From NCBI RefSeq assembly GCF_028728205.1, contig NZ_JAQYUU010000001.1:1844082-1908081 (forward strand): 64,000 nucleotides of DNA, written 5' to 3'. A program made the translations under genes and the position numbers. Source of the stretch: Clostridium sp. 'White wine YQ'. Lineage in GTDB: Bacteria; Bacillota; Clostridia; Clostridiales; Clostridiaceae. The notes beneath the pieces were generated by a model. The model saw only the letters and a program-made list of their open reading frames with translations, did not search any database and was not told the origin of the DNA. Shown here piece after piece: positions 42,829-52,097 of the stretch (its first letter is position 1; the number at the start of each line of letters is the position of its first letter).

Positions 42829-45800
42829 TTAATTTGCTTTCTTTTCTTCTACTTCCCATCTTGGCAAAGGGGATACTTGACGTGCACTTATACCTGCATT
42901 TGCATTTCCGTACACTATTCCATTAACAAAGGAATTTACAGGAATAATTCTATTTGTTTTAGCATCATAATCAAAAACATGCCAATAACATCCTGGTTTA
43001 TTTGTTGGTATGCTATAAGTAACGCATAACTTATTTCCCTTATATACCTCTACCTTAGCACCGGAATTTGACATTGCAGTGCTGGAACTATTACCTCTAT
43101 TAGTGTAGTCATGGACATAAAAACTATATTTACTATCGCTATTCATCTTGTAAATACTTGTTGTTTCAGGTCCATAGGAGGTTGTATCATCCAAGTCTAA
43201 ATCTGCATACATAACTCCATCTTTAGAATACTTTTTATTCCCATAGTAAATATTGAAATTACCACTTCCATCTGCTGTAGATCCAACTAAATGAGAATCC
43301 AAATCCCTTGGTTGTTCACCCCATGTTAGTACCATTCTCAAATCACCTGCTGGTATTTCAGTTGAATCAGGTACAAGAGTATTATTTTGATTTAATGCAC
43401 TGCCAGATGCTACATAAATATTGTAAGAATTAGTTACATAGCCTTCCTTAATCATTTCAACAGTGTAATTTCCAAGGGTAAGCTTAGCTTGATATTCTCC
43501 ATTCTGATTCGTAGAGGTTTCAGTTACAACATTTCCTGATAGGTTATTCCAACCCTTTCGTATTTTTATTGAAATATCTGAAATATTCTCACCAGTCAAA
43601 GCATTAGTTATTTTTCCTCCTGCAATACCTTCTTCACCCTCATGACCTTGCGCTACCATTAAATAAGTTTGAACATACTTTACTTCATTTTTTGAAATAG
43701 CCTCTTGGCTTCCAAAAGAAATATAACCATCTTTGGAAATTACAAAGTTATAAGTACCTTCTTGAAGTTTAACACTATATTGTCCATTGGCATCACTAGT
43801 TACTGTTTTAATAACTTTATTCTTAACGGGATCACGAACCTCTATTAAAGCACCCTCAACAAAGCTTGACCTATTTCCTGCCTCTGAAACCATACCATTT
43901 ATAGTTCCTGCCCCATAGGTACATTGAGGTACCCTCTGTAAATTTTCAAAGTGATAATTTCTCTTAATTGGGCTATTTTCTTTATTGTATATCTCCCAAG
44001 TATAGCCCAAATTCAGCCAGTCTCCTATAATACCTTCATCTAATGCAGATAATTCTGCAAATACATAAATGCTAGCATCAAGACAAATAAGTCCATTATC
44101 ACGAAGTGTGCCTGTTGCATCTGCTGCACCTCCACCAAAAGCTGAAAAGTCTATTAAATCCCAACGTGAACAAACTTCTAATAATCCCTTAATTCTAGGT
44201 CCCATTTTAAATTTAGCATTTAACTCTAGGCCATCAAATCCTAGATTAATATCTTTAATTGCTCTCAAATGATTATTTAATACCTGAGCTCCCAGTTCTC
44301 CCTTAAGAGTTACAGATACACTGATTTCCCCTTCGAAAGTGTAACCTAGTCCTATCTCAGCATATATAGCAACTCCAGGTATTCCTACAATTGGAACCTT
44401 TCCAAGTTCAATGAATCCATCTTTTTTAGGAGTCGAACCCTCATCACTAAATAAAGTTACTTTTCCTGTTGCCTTAGCTTCTTCTTTGAATTTAAGGTAA
44501 ACATTATTAACATCTATATTAAATAATCCAACATCTACATCAGCCTTATATAAAACCTCTGGTATTTTAATAGAAACCTCACCAGCAAGTTTCATTTTAT
44601 TTTGTAATTCTTTATCAACAGTTAGTTTGATTTCTCCCGGTCCACTTATACTTCCTCCCTCATTCACGTTTAAAGCATTAGTAATAATTCTACTAGTATT
44701 TGTTTGAGCTACTCCTACCCCTTCTTCAGGAATAAAACGCGACATATCAACAGTACCATATCCTTGAGCATCTATATATTCTAATGTTTCTTCAATTTTA
44801 GGCTCTACTGTATCAACTATTACCTTATTGCCTTCTATAGTAACACTTGAAGCCTTATATGGTGTTTGATCCGGAAGAATAAATACATCATCTTTCTTTA
44901 AATTCTTAGTTTTATCATTTAAATCAAAAGTGACAATAGTTCCATTTACTTTATATGAAACGTCATCTTTAAGTTCAATAACCCCATCTTTATACTGGAT
45001 ATTATTATCATAATTAGGGTCTATTGCAGTGCTTTTTAATACTGCTTTTATTCCTTCAAGCACATATTGAGCTTCAGATTGTGTTAATGATCGTGAAGGA
45101 TAAAATTTATTTTTATCTAAGTTTATAATATCCATTGAAACTGCTGCTTCTACTTCTTTTAAAGATGTTATTTCATTAGCATCATCGCATACAATATTCT
45201 TAACTGGTTGGAAATTTGCTGCTCTCACCGCTGTTACAGCTGCAAATTCACGAGTTGCAGGCTCGTTTGGTCTAAAGGCACCATTTTCAGCACCTATAAT
45301 AGAATGGATTGCTGCTTTTGTAATAGCTTCTTTATATTGATTACCTTCTATATCATTAAATATATTATCTGTGTCATCTATCTCTAGCTGCTGCCCACTT
45401 TGCAAAGCTATAGTATCCATCAACATGGAAATCCACTGACCTCTACTAATTACATTTCCTGAAGGTACAACTACATCAGATTGAATTTTATAACTAACAA
45501 CAGTTTCAAGAGTATATGATTTCTGGTTAACTATAATATTCTCTTTAACAGATATTTTTTTGTTCTCACCTCCAGCAGCTTGTACCATTTTTGAATTTCC
45601 AATTAAAGTAGATCCCAAAGTAGCACAAATAAATATAGATAATGCTTTTTTACCTTTAATCTTTTTCCTTGATAATAAAACAATTAACCCACTGCAAATA
45701 ACAATTAAAACTACTAATGATGCTATTAAATTATCATCACCTGTTTTTACACTATCTACAACATCCTTGGAAATACCTCCAGGACTGTTTGTAGAAGGAT

Positions 45801-46182
45801 TATTTACCTCTCCACCATTACCGGGTGCTGGGTTACTGGAGCCAGGCGACAATGAGCTTTCTAGTTTACCATAAAATTCATAATTAACACTTTCCCCTGC
45901 CTCTAAGGATCCTACTTTTTTACTTAAAGCACTGCCTTCTTTAAGCTTAATTCCCTCTGGAAGAATGCTTTCAATACTAATGTCATCAATTGGCCTGATT
46001 CCTACATTAGTAATTTTAACTTTTCCTACAGCTTCATCACTACTGTTTTGTACTTGCTCAACTTCAAACTTAACCTTCAAGTTATCTTTCTCGGTAGTTT
46101 GAGCCAATGCCATACTAGGTTTTGAAACTACTAACATCGCTAAACCTAGCATAATCACAAACCGTTTAAAAACCTGTTTCAC
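42829..46182 (-). CDS. Giant surface protein: sortase-like signal, SLH repeats, carboxypeptidase-regulatory and YfaP/DUF2135 domains
   Basis: A 1117-residue exported protein. Order: signal peptide (1-28), DUF11-like beta domain (about 33-110), Pro/Asn/Gly linker, SVKTGDDN (144-151) with a hydrophobic stretch and SRKKIKGKK (152-179), a second hydrophobic signal-like segment ending VQAAGG (180-205), SLH-like repeats (about 240-385), a long beta-rich middle, two carboxypeptidase-regulatory repeats (about 755-925) and a C-terminal YfaP/DUF2135-like domain (LTWGEQPRDLDSHLVG, CYWHVFDYDA). GTG 46182 is chosen for GAGGGGGC upstream. It lies upstream of the class B sortase gene. Confidence 0.82.
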   Translation of the reverse strand: MKQVFKRFVIMLGLAMLVVSKPSMALAQTTEKDNLKVKFEVEQVQNSSDEAVGKVKITNVGIRPIDDISIESILPEGIKLKEGSALSKKVGSLEAGESVNYEFYGKLESSLSPGSSNPAPGNGGEVNNPSTNSPGGISKDVVDSVKTGDDNLIASLVVLIVICSGLIVLLSRKKIKGKKALSIFICATLGSTLIGNSKMVQAAGGENKKISVKENIIVNQKSYTLETVVSYKIQSDVVVPSGNVISRGQWISMLMDTIALQSGQQLEIDDTDNIFNDIEGNQYKEAITKAAIHSIIGAENGAFRPNEPATREFAAVTAVRAANFQPVKNIVCDDANEITSLKEVEAAVSMDIINLDKNKFYPSRSLTQSEAQYVLEGIKAVLKSTAIDPNYDNNIQYKDGVIELKDDVSYKVNGTIVTFDLNDKTKNLKKDDVFILPDQTPYKASSVTIEGNKVIVDTVEPKIEETLEYIDAQGYGTVDMSRFIPEEGVGVAQTNTSRIITNALNVNEGGSISGPGEIKLTVDKELQNKMKLAGEVSIKIPEVLYKADVDVGLFNIDVNNVYLKFKEEAKATGKVTLFSDEGSTPKKDGFIELGKVPIVGIPGVAIYAEIGLGYTFEGEISVSVTLKGELGAQVLNNHLRAIKDINLGFDGLELNAKFKMGPRIKGLLEVCSRWDLIDFSAFGGGAADATGTLRDNGLICLDASIYVFAELSALDEGIIGDWLNLGYTWEIYNKENSPIKRNYHFENLQRVPQCTYGAGTINGMVSEAGNRSSFVEGALIEVRDPVKNKVIKTVTSDANGQYSVKLQEGTYNFVISKDGYISFGSQEAISKNEVKYVQTYLMVAQGHEGEEGIAGGKITNALTGENISDISIKIRKGWNNLSGNVVTETSTNQNGEYQAKLTLGNYTVEMIKEGYVTNSYNIYVASGSALNQNNTLVPDSTEIPAGDLRMVLTWGEQPRDLDSHLVGSTADGSGNFNIYYGNKKYSKDGVMYADLDLDDTTSYGPETTSIYKMNSDSKYSFYVHDYTNRGNSSSTAMSNSGAKVEVYKGNKLCVTYSIPTNKPGCYWHVFDYDAKTNRIIPVNSFVNGIVYGNANAGISARQVSPLPRWEVEEKKAN

Positions 46183-46361
46183 TTTAAATGCCCCCTCATT
46201 TACTCTTTTTTCCATATACCGTTGATAATAATATCACAATTTCCATAATCTGTAAACGGATTATTAACAATATATTAATTTTTTTCAAAGCTAGTAAAGC
46301 CTTTTATTTATTACCAGTCTTTGCTATAATTAACATAAATTGTGAAATAGAAGGAGAAGCT

Positions 46362-46919
46362 ATGGGATCTTCTAGATTATCAGACATTCTTAAAGATATT
46401 AATAATAGTAAAATCAAAGTATCAGAGCTTCAATGTGATGAAATAAATAGTATTGATATTAATTTTGTTAAAGAGCTTGCTAGAAAATTAACTATAAAAT
46501 TTTCATTTCACTTCATTATTGTGTTTTTGGCTTCTATTTTTGCTACATACGTATTATACGATACCATAAGAACCAGCACCGAAAAATTCAACAAGGAAAT
46601 TATTGGCTTCTTTTTTATAGCTTTGATGTTCTTCTGGGTTTTATGCTACGTATTAAAACAAATACTCAGTACTATAAATTCCACCTGTAAAAAAGCACAA
46701 TATGGTATAGTGAAAAATAAGTATTCTTTGAAATCCTCTGCAAAAAGCTCCAGCCCGAAAAAATATTATATCGACGTTTTATTTCCTGATACAAATGCTT
46801 ATATTCGGGAAGTAATTTGTACTGATAAAATTTATAAAAGCTTAGAAGAAGGAACTTCGGTTTTAGTTATATCCTTTGATAATAAGACGGCCTACGCTGT
46901 TCCTTCCGATTCAAAATAA
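46362..46919 (+). CDS. Two-TM membrane protein, unknown
   Basis: A 185-residue protein: hydrophilic N-terminus (MGSSRLSDILKDINNSKIKVSEL), two TM helices (about 48-70 and 84-104), then a soluble C-terminal part (YYIDVLFPDTNAYIREVICTDKIYKSLEEGTSVLVISFDN) resembling an NfeD/OB-like small beta barrel. Not assigned to a named family. ATG 46362 follows AAGGAGA; the open frame extends upstream but without such a site. Confidence 0.72.
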   Translation: MGSSRLSDILKDINNSKIKVSELQCDEINSIDINFVKELARKLTIKFSFHFIIVFLASIFATYVLYDTIRTSTEKFNKEIIGFFFIALMFFWVLCYVLKQILSTINSTCKKAQYGIVKNKYSLKSSAKSSSPKKYYIDVLFPDTNAYIREVICTDKIYKSLEEGTSVLVISFDNKTAYAVPSDSK

Positions 46920-47006
46920 TACTCCACTTATTTCAAATCGAAGTCACTACTAGAAGCTTTGTATAATACCTGATATAGCCTGCTACAATCTAAATATAAA
47001 TAAATG

Positions 47007-47027
47007 ACCTCCGGCTTAGCCGGAGGT
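47007..47027 (+). terminator. Terminator downstream of the two-TM protein gene
   Basis: A 9-bp stem ACCTCCGGC/GCCGGAGGT with TTTTG following. Confidence 0.85.
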
Positions 47028-47196
47028 TTTGCTTTAACGGGTGTATCTCTGTCTTACTGTCAACGCCTAGGGACGTATATTCAATCCTCTACACCAAATA
47101 TTATCTTTTATATACTTATACTTTATAAATACAGTTCTACATATGATGCGTTTTATTACTGATAAATTGTAAACCACCTTATATCTGTTTACGTTT

Positions 47197-48105
47197 TTAT
47201 GGTGTAATACCTTTTTGACTTAAAAATTTTAATAAATCGTTATTAAGCTTCACAACTTCGTTGTTGGCATTATTCGCATAATCCGGTAGCATCATATCCT
47301 TCACCATTTTAGTCTGTAGCCATATCATAAAGAAAAATTCCAGAATTAAATTTGGAAATTTAAGTACAATTTTAAATGCAGATGGATTAATCGATACTCC
47401 AGCTTTTTGTATTGCCCTTAAATACGCTTTTAAAGTGATTGTTATTTTGTGTGCCGTCTTTCTAGTTCTTGCTGTTTTTTCATCACTTATCTTATTTTCA
47501 AAATATAAACTGCCCAAAAGTGCAATATCCGATATTGAATGTGTTATTAGATACGCTTTCATATCCTTATTAATTGTGTAGGGAAATTTTGCTGTTTTAA
47601 ATAATTTTGCTAGGTTTTTTACACGTTCTGTTTCTAACCCATTAATTTCTCCAAACATAGTAGCTATTATACCCTTTGGGGGAATTCGAGCGTACAATAT
47701 TCCATCTTTAATCTGTCCGCCAACACTAGGAAAACCTGGTAAAAGTCTATCTCCAACAATATCTTGCCAGGTCGAAAACCCAATTGAACTGTTTGTCATC
47801 GTAACTATATTTTTGCTTTGATTGTCTTTTAGTGCTAACAACGCTGATTCGGATTGATCGTAACGGACTGTAACGAAAATAAAGTCATATACATCATCAT
47901 TTTCAAGCTTATCAATGACATTTACTTTTATAGATTTAACCGCACCTTTTTCATTATATTGTAGCCCATTTTCTTTTAATGTTTTAAATCTATTAGAACG
48001 TGCAAACATAGTAACGTCAAGCCCTGCTTCAATGAATTTCATTGCGTATATGCTCCCTATAACACCTGCACCAAAAATTAAAATTCTATTTTGTTTTACT
48101 GACAT
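47197..48105 (-). CDS. Ketopantoate-reductase (ApbA/PanE)-like dehydrogenase
   Basis: A 302-residue protein with the N-terminal NADP-binding fold (RILIFGAGVIGSIYAMKFIEAGLDVTMFARSNR) and a C-terminal helical domain. The catalytic Lys/Asn/Glu set of true PanE is not obvious, so it is better called an ApbA-fold oxidoreductase. ATG 48105 follows AGGAG by 8 bases. It is divergent from a TetR-type gene with a shared operator-like palindrome, and is its likely target. Confidence 0.8.
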   Translation of the reverse strand: MSVKQNRILIFGAGVIGSIYAMKFIEAGLDVTMFARSNRFKTLKENGLQYNEKGAVKSIKVNVIDKLENDDVYDFIFVTVRYDQSESALLALKDNQSKNIVTMTNSSIGFSTWQDIVGDRLLPGFPSVGGQIKDGILYARIPPKGIIATMFGEINGLETERVKNLAKLFKTAKFPYTINKDMKAYLITHSISDIALLGSLYFENKISDEKTARTRKTAHKITITLKAYLRAIQKAGVSINPSAFKIVLKFPNLILEFFFMIWLQTKMVKDMMLPDYANNANNEVVKLNNDLLKFLSQKGITP

Positions 48106-48139
48106 AAAAACCACTCCTACTTATTGATAATATCCTCTA

Positions 48140-48167
48140 TTGACTATACGACAACGCGTTGTATAAT
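48140..48167 (+). promoter_or_regulatory. TetR promoter with palindromic operator in the spacer
   Basis: TTGACT (48140-48145), 16-bp spacer and TATAAT (48162-48167) form a good promoter for the TetR gene. The spacer and -10 overlap the perfect 12-bp palindrome ACAACGCGTTGT (48151-48162), positioned to block the divergent promoters of both genes. Confidence 0.7.
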
Positions 48168-48255
48168 AGGATTGTAAATCTTTATTATGACTTTATCAAC
48201 CATCAGTTTTTTATTATTTGTTGGATGATATTTTTGTTCACAAAAGGAGGATAAA

Positions 48256-48810
48256 ATGAAAAAGCAACCCGAAATTACAGAAAAAACAAGACAAACGTTT
48301 ATAGATGTTTTTTGTGAATTATATAGTCAAAAGCCCATTGAAAAAATCTCTGTTAAGGATATTACTAACAAGGCTGGATATAACCGTAGCACATTTTATC
48401 AATACTTCGCTGATATTTACGAATTGTTAGACTTTGTTGAGAATGATTTATTGAACTATATGAAACGGGAATTTATGAATAAGAAAGCATCTACACATCC
48501 TATGGAAAATGCATTTCATTGTTTGGAAAATAGTGAGCATATCTTAACTCTCAAAGCCCTTTTGGGCGATTATGGAAGTGTTCGTTTTTTAGAGCGCTTG
48601 AAAAGAGAAATTCCCTTTGATAGATTGGGCTTAAACTTTCCAGAATATAATTCCTTAACGCCATACTTGATTGAGTTTTACATATCAACATCACTTTCCC
48701 TATTTCGACTTTGGATACGACAAGAAAAGGATTTATCATCAGAAGAATTGTTCGAGTTAGTAGATAACCTATATACAAATGGGATAACAACCTATTCTAA
48801 AAAATTATGA
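48256..48810 (+). CDS. TetR/AcrR-family regulator
   Basis: A 184-residue repressor: DNA-binding domain (KTRQTFIDVFCELYSQKPIEKISVKDITNKAGYNRSTFYQYFADIYELLDFVE, about 11-62) and an all-helical ligand domain. It is divergent from the ApbA-fold oxidoreductase and probably represses both through the central palindrome. AAAGGAGG site before ATG. Confidence 0.9.
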   Translation: MKKQPEITEKTRQTFIDVFCELYSQKPIEKISVKDITNKAGYNRSTFYQYFADIYELLDFVENDLLNYMKREFMNKKASTHPMENAFHCLENSEHILTLKALLGDYGSVRFLERLKREIPFDRLGLNFPEYNSLTPYLIEFYISTSLSLFRLWIRQEKDLSSEELFELVDNLYTNGITTYSKKL

Positions 48811-49120
48811 CCATATTCCTGCGAATTACCAAAACGCACAAATTTTACTATTGATATATTTCCGATAACTACTGAACTCCAAATCAGCCACACTTCCTAC
48901 CAGTCGGGATGTTTCCATGCAACGAAAAAAGCGGCAAGGTCAGTTTTATAACTGATCTTGCCGCTTTACTATATATGTATGATACTTTTATAAAGTGTAT
49001 ATCAATAATTTATGTAAATAGATTACTACTAAAACATAATCTTTTTATACATCATTTTTATCAGATTTATATAATATCAAAATCTTATAAAAATAAACTA
49101 CTATAGTTCCTTACTTTATA
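48811..49120. other. Intergenic region between TetR and glutaredoxin-like genes
   Basis: It holds one strong terminator (48928-48967) and otherwise AT-rich sequence without an open frame that has a ribosome binding site. Confidence 0.6.
48928..48967. terminator. Bidirectional terminator, TetR / glutaredoxin-like
   Basis: An 18-bp stem AAAGCGGCAAGGTCAGTT with its complement (one mismatch), the longest in the window, between convergent genes. Confidence 0.9.
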
Positions 49121-49432
49121 CTAACACTGACCCTTCCCGTCGATGGAGCAAACATTCTTAACATTCATAGGCTTTTCTATATCAAGATAATCGAATATAT
49201 CAAATGTTTTCTTTCCATCTTCTAAGATGAAAAATGGAATGCCAATTTTACCCTGACGAATAACATCTTCAAACAATTCATCATTATCTCTATAAGCCAA
49301 GAACTCCTTTAATGTTTTGGTACTCTCGGTAATATCTTTGTAATCCATCTCGATATCCTCGCGTTTCTCTAAGATAGCTTTTGCTTGAACACAATCTGGG
49401 CAAATGGCTGCCCCATATATTGTTATTTTCAT
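49121..49432 (-). CDS. Glutaredoxin-like thiol protein
   Basis: A 103-residue thioredoxin-fold protein with active-site CPDC (IYGAAICPDCVQAKAILEKR, Cys11 and Cys14), the cis-Pro loop IGIPFFILEDGK, and two extra C-terminal cysteines (NVCSIDGKGQC). It resembles clostridial NrdH/glutaredoxin-like proteins of about 100 residues; reductant and target are unknown. GGAGGAA site before ATG. Confidence 0.88.
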   Translation of the reverse strand: MKITIYGAAICPDCVQAKAILEKREDIEMDYKDITESTKTLKEFLAYRDNDELFEDVIRQGKIGIPFFILEDGKKTFDIFDYLDIEKPMNVKNVCSIDGKGQC

Positions 49433-49729
49433 TTTATTTTTCCTCCTAAAAATCGAAATTTATTTGTAACTTTCTATCATTCTGTATTAATTATAGACTC
49501 TATCTTTAAAAACTGTATAGTTATTTTTACTCAAAAATACTAATAACACCTTTTTAGTTGTCCATGTAATTAGTTCACCTTAAACAATTCTAATTTTTTG
49601 CATAGAAAAAACTAATAATAAACTGTTTAATGTTAGGTTTCAGAAAAATAAGTTAAAAACTATTGATAATAATGATGAGTCGATTTTAATATCTCCCAAT
49701 TATACACACATAATAACTGCACAACGCAG
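49433..49729. other. AT-rich intergenic region without a recognisable gene
   Basis: About 300 bases upstream of the glutaredoxin-like gene (its promoter region, reverse strand) and downstream of rnpB. I see no open frame with a ribosome binding site and no RNA motif. Confidence 0.55.
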
Positions 49730-49759
49730 AAAACCACCACGCTTTAACGTGGTGGTTTT
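49730..49759 (-). terminator. Terminator of rnpB (shared hairpin 2)
   Basis: A 12-bp stem AAAACCACCACG with its complement, nearly identical to 37539-37568, placed a few bases after the RNase P RNA 3-prime end. Confidence 0.9.
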
Positions 49760-49763
49760 CATA

Positions 49764-50117
49764 TCCTTGCGAGATAAGTCTATAAGCCGAGTTCTGTATT
49801 TGACAATCATCTATCTAGGCCTATTGTTACCAATAAGCTCAAGCGACACACCCAGAGGCGGGACGGGCAGCCCCATATGCCTCTCTATTCGGTCTTGCTC
49901 CAGGTGGGGTTTACATAGCCATATAGTCACCTATATGCTGGTGAGCTCTTACCTCACCTTTCCACCCTTACCTAGCAAAAAGCTAGGCGGTATATCTCTG
50001 TTGCACTTTCCTTAGAGTCACCTCCACTGGCAATTAACCAGCACCCTGCCCTACGGAGCTCGGACTTTCCTCTCCTAGTTTAAAACTAGCAGCGATTGTC
50101 TGGCTTACTCGCAAGAA
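49764..50117 (-). ncRNA. rnpB: RNase P RNA, bacterial class B
   Basis: The catalytic RNA that matures the 5-prime end of tRNAs. On the reverse strand it begins near CTTGCGAGTAAGCCAGACAA, contains the universal P4-region sequence GAGGAAAGTCCGAGCTC (50072-50056), and ends with the complementary CUUAUCUCGCAAG. About 354 nucleotides, with P10.1/P15-type elements of the Firmicute B form. Ends are approximate to a few bases. Confidence 0.93.
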
Positions 50118-50179
50118 TTATCTTAACATATATATTCTCCTTTTGCAAATTATTTTAATTGGAAAGAAGTTTCTAAAAC

Positions 50180-50509
50180 TTAGCAAATTTCTAAAGCCAA
50201 TATTAATAACATTACTAGTATTATAGCTGATAACCTAAGTCCGCAAAAAACTAAAAATAAGAATAGACCTATATATATTCCTATCTTTATAGAACCAAAG
50301 CGTTTTCTCCCACATCCTCTAGGTGCTCCTAGTCCAAACCCTCTTAAAAAGGAGTTAGTAAATCCATTAAAACTTTTTTTTGCTTTAGAGCCACTGTAAT
50401 TGTCCTTTACGTCATGAAAAAACTTCTTTGACTCTTCAGTTAAGTCATCTATTGTTCCTCTCATATAACCTACACCAGGCTTATATCTACTATCTTTCTT
50501 TTTTCCCAT
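50180..50509 (-). CDS. Basic membrane protein, unknown
   Basis: A 109-residue protein: Lys/Arg/Gly-rich N-terminus (MGKKKDSRYKPGVGYMRGTIDDLTEESKKFFHDVKDNY), a Gly-rich basic stretch (FLRGFGLGAPRGCGRKRFG) and a C-terminal hydrophobic segment (about 73-108) that may form two TM helices. No family recognised. It lies upstream of rnpB on the same strand, with a weak site before ATG. Confidence 0.7.
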   Translation of the reverse strand: MGKKKDSRYKPGVGYMRGTIDDLTEESKKFFHDVKDNYSGSKAKKSFNGFTNSFLRGFGLGAPRGCGRKRFGSIKIGIYIGLFLFLVFCGLRLSAIILVMLLILALEIC

Positions 50510-50584
50510 TTTTCCCTCGATAAATATATTGTTTTTATTATATTATGATTACTGTGTCTATTGTTATTATAATATAATAAAAAA

Positions 50585-50607
50585 AGCTTAGAATTTTTTC
50601 TAAGCTA
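50585..50607 (-). terminator. Terminator of the nif3-like operon
   Basis: A 9-bp stem AGCTTAGAA/TTCTAAGCT followed by a T-run on the reverse strand; the stem overlaps the nif3-like stop codon. Confidence 0.85.
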
Positions 50608-51399
50608 AAAGAAATCGTATGGATCCATGGTTTTTCCAGAAATAATTATTTCAACTTTATTTTCTAATTTTTGTTTTATGTTTTCAGATAAGGCTACAAA
50701 TACTGGCCATTCACTTCCATAATGACCTATATCCATTATACTAACACCCATTTCTCTATAATCACTAGCGTAATGATATGTAGTATCTCCTGTTATAATA
50801 CAATCTACATTTTTACTATATGCTAACGAGAAAAAATCTTGCCCACTTCCGTTTATTATAGCTATCTTCTTAATTGGATTCCTGCTACCTATTACACATC
50901 TTAAATTTTTTACTCCTAGTGAAGATTTTATTCTTTTATTTAAATCCTCTAAAGATATACCTTCATTTAGCTCTATTACTCTTCCAAGTCCACTTTCATT
51001 AAATCCATTAATATTAACTGGACTCATTATTTCTTTACTCTCAAAACCCAATAATTCAACTATCTTATCATTTAAGCCACCTTTTACTGAATCAAAATTA
51101 GTATGGCTCGAATATAAGCTTATATTGTTTTTAATTAAAGATATTATCTTTTTACCAAGCAAAGTATCATCTGTTATACTTGATGGTTTTCTAAAAAGCA
51201 ACGGATGATGAGTTATTATTAATTCAGCCCCCAATTCTTTTGCTTCCTCAATAACTTCAAGAGTAGCATCTAAGGCAATAAGTATTTTGGACACTTCTGC
51301 TTCTCTACTTCCTACCATAAGACCAACATTATCATAATCCTCTTTTAAAAATGGTGGTGCTATATTCTCCATCACATCAATAATATCATTTACCTTCAT
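50605..51399 (-). CDS. Nif3-like dinuclear metal centre protein
   Basis: A 264-residue member of the Nif3/YqfO family: DNVGLMVGSREAEVSKILIALDATLEVIEEA, ITHHPLLFRKPSS (two His for the metal pair), TNFDSVKGGLND, and the C-terminal ITGDTTYHYASDYREMGVSIMDIGHYGSE. It forms a hexameric ring; the substrate is uncertain (a GTP cyclohydrolase-like activity has been suggested for relatives). Its ATG overlaps the trmK stop (ATGA), so the two are translationally coupled. Confidence 0.93.
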   Translation of the reverse strand: MKVNDIIDVMENIAPPFLKEDYDNVGLMVGSREAEVSKILIALDATLEVIEEAKELGAELIITHHPLLFRKPSSITDDTLLGKKIISLIKNNISLYSSHTNFDSVKGGLNDKIVELLGFESKEIMSPVNINGFNESGLGRVIELNEGISLEDLNKRIKSSLGVKNLRCVIGSRNPIKKIAIINGSGQDFFSLAYSKNVDCIITGDTTYHYASDYREMGVSIMDIGHYGSEWPVFVALSENIKQKLENKVEIIISGKTMDPYDFF

Positions 51400-52085
51400 A
51401 TAGCAATCTCCTTTATCCTCAGAATCTTCTTTTCTATCTCACCTTTTCTAATTCTTGCTCCAGGACTATCATCATTTATATATGAAAGAATTGCTGTATA
51501 CTTACTTATTTTACTTTCTATAAAATCTTTAAGTAATTTATGCTTATCCTTTATAAGTATTGGACTGAATTCATAATCAAACTCATCCATATTATCATTT
51601 ATCGCTTGTTCACTGTACTTTACTTTAAATACTTCATAAAAAATACCATCTTCAAAGCATAAGTCTTCCTTTATTATTTCAAAAGAATTATTGTATAAAA
51701 ATTCCCTCAAAATTTCTGGATTTTGAGCAGGCATTAAAATCATGTATTTAAAATACTTTACCTTATTAATATCTTTAATGATTATGTCTCTAATCAAATT
51801 TCCGCCCATTCCAGCCATAATTACTGCTTCAACTTCTTTTTCCTTTACAGTATTAAGACCTGCCCCTAATCTGCATTCTATTTTATCTGATAACCCAAGT
51901 AGCCTAACATTTCTTTCCGCTTTCTCCTTTGGGCCTTTATTAATATCAGATGCAATGGCAAAGTCTACTATCCCATTTTCTACTGCATGAATTGGTATAT
52001 ATCCATGGTCTGTGCCCACATCAATTATGCTTTGGCATTTATTCATATTTTGAATTATACACTTTAATCTTTGGCTTAACTCCAT
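51396..52085 (-). CDS. trmK: tRNA (adenine(22)-N1)-methyltransferase
   Basis: A 229-residue class I SAM methyltransferase that makes m1A22 in tRNA: SAM motif IIDVGTDHGYIPIHAVENG, AIASDINKGP and AVIMAGMGGNLI. The position between rpoD and the nif3-like gene is conserved in Firmicutes. Coupled to the downstream gene by the ATGA overlap. Confidence 0.92.
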   Translation of the reverse strand: MELSQRLKCIIQNMNKCQSIIDVGTDHGYIPIHAVENGIVDFAIASDINKGPKEKAERNVRLLGLSDKIECRLGAGLNTVKEKEVEAVIMAGMGGNLIRDIIIKDINKVKYFKYMILMPAQNPEILREFLYNNSFEIIKEDLCFEDGIFYEVFKVKYSEQAINDNMDEFDYEFSPILIKDKHKLLKDFIESKISKYTAILSYINDDSPGARIRKGEIEKKILRIKEIAI

Positions 52086-52097
52086 AATTACTCCTGT

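Noticed and set aside
47040..47097. tRNA-like sequence (GGTGTA ... TTCAATCCTCTACACC)
   Set aside because: The outer arms pair and the end looks like a T-loop and acceptor, but the T-stem does not pair, D- and anticodon arms are absent, and the total is only about 58 bases. At most a remnant.
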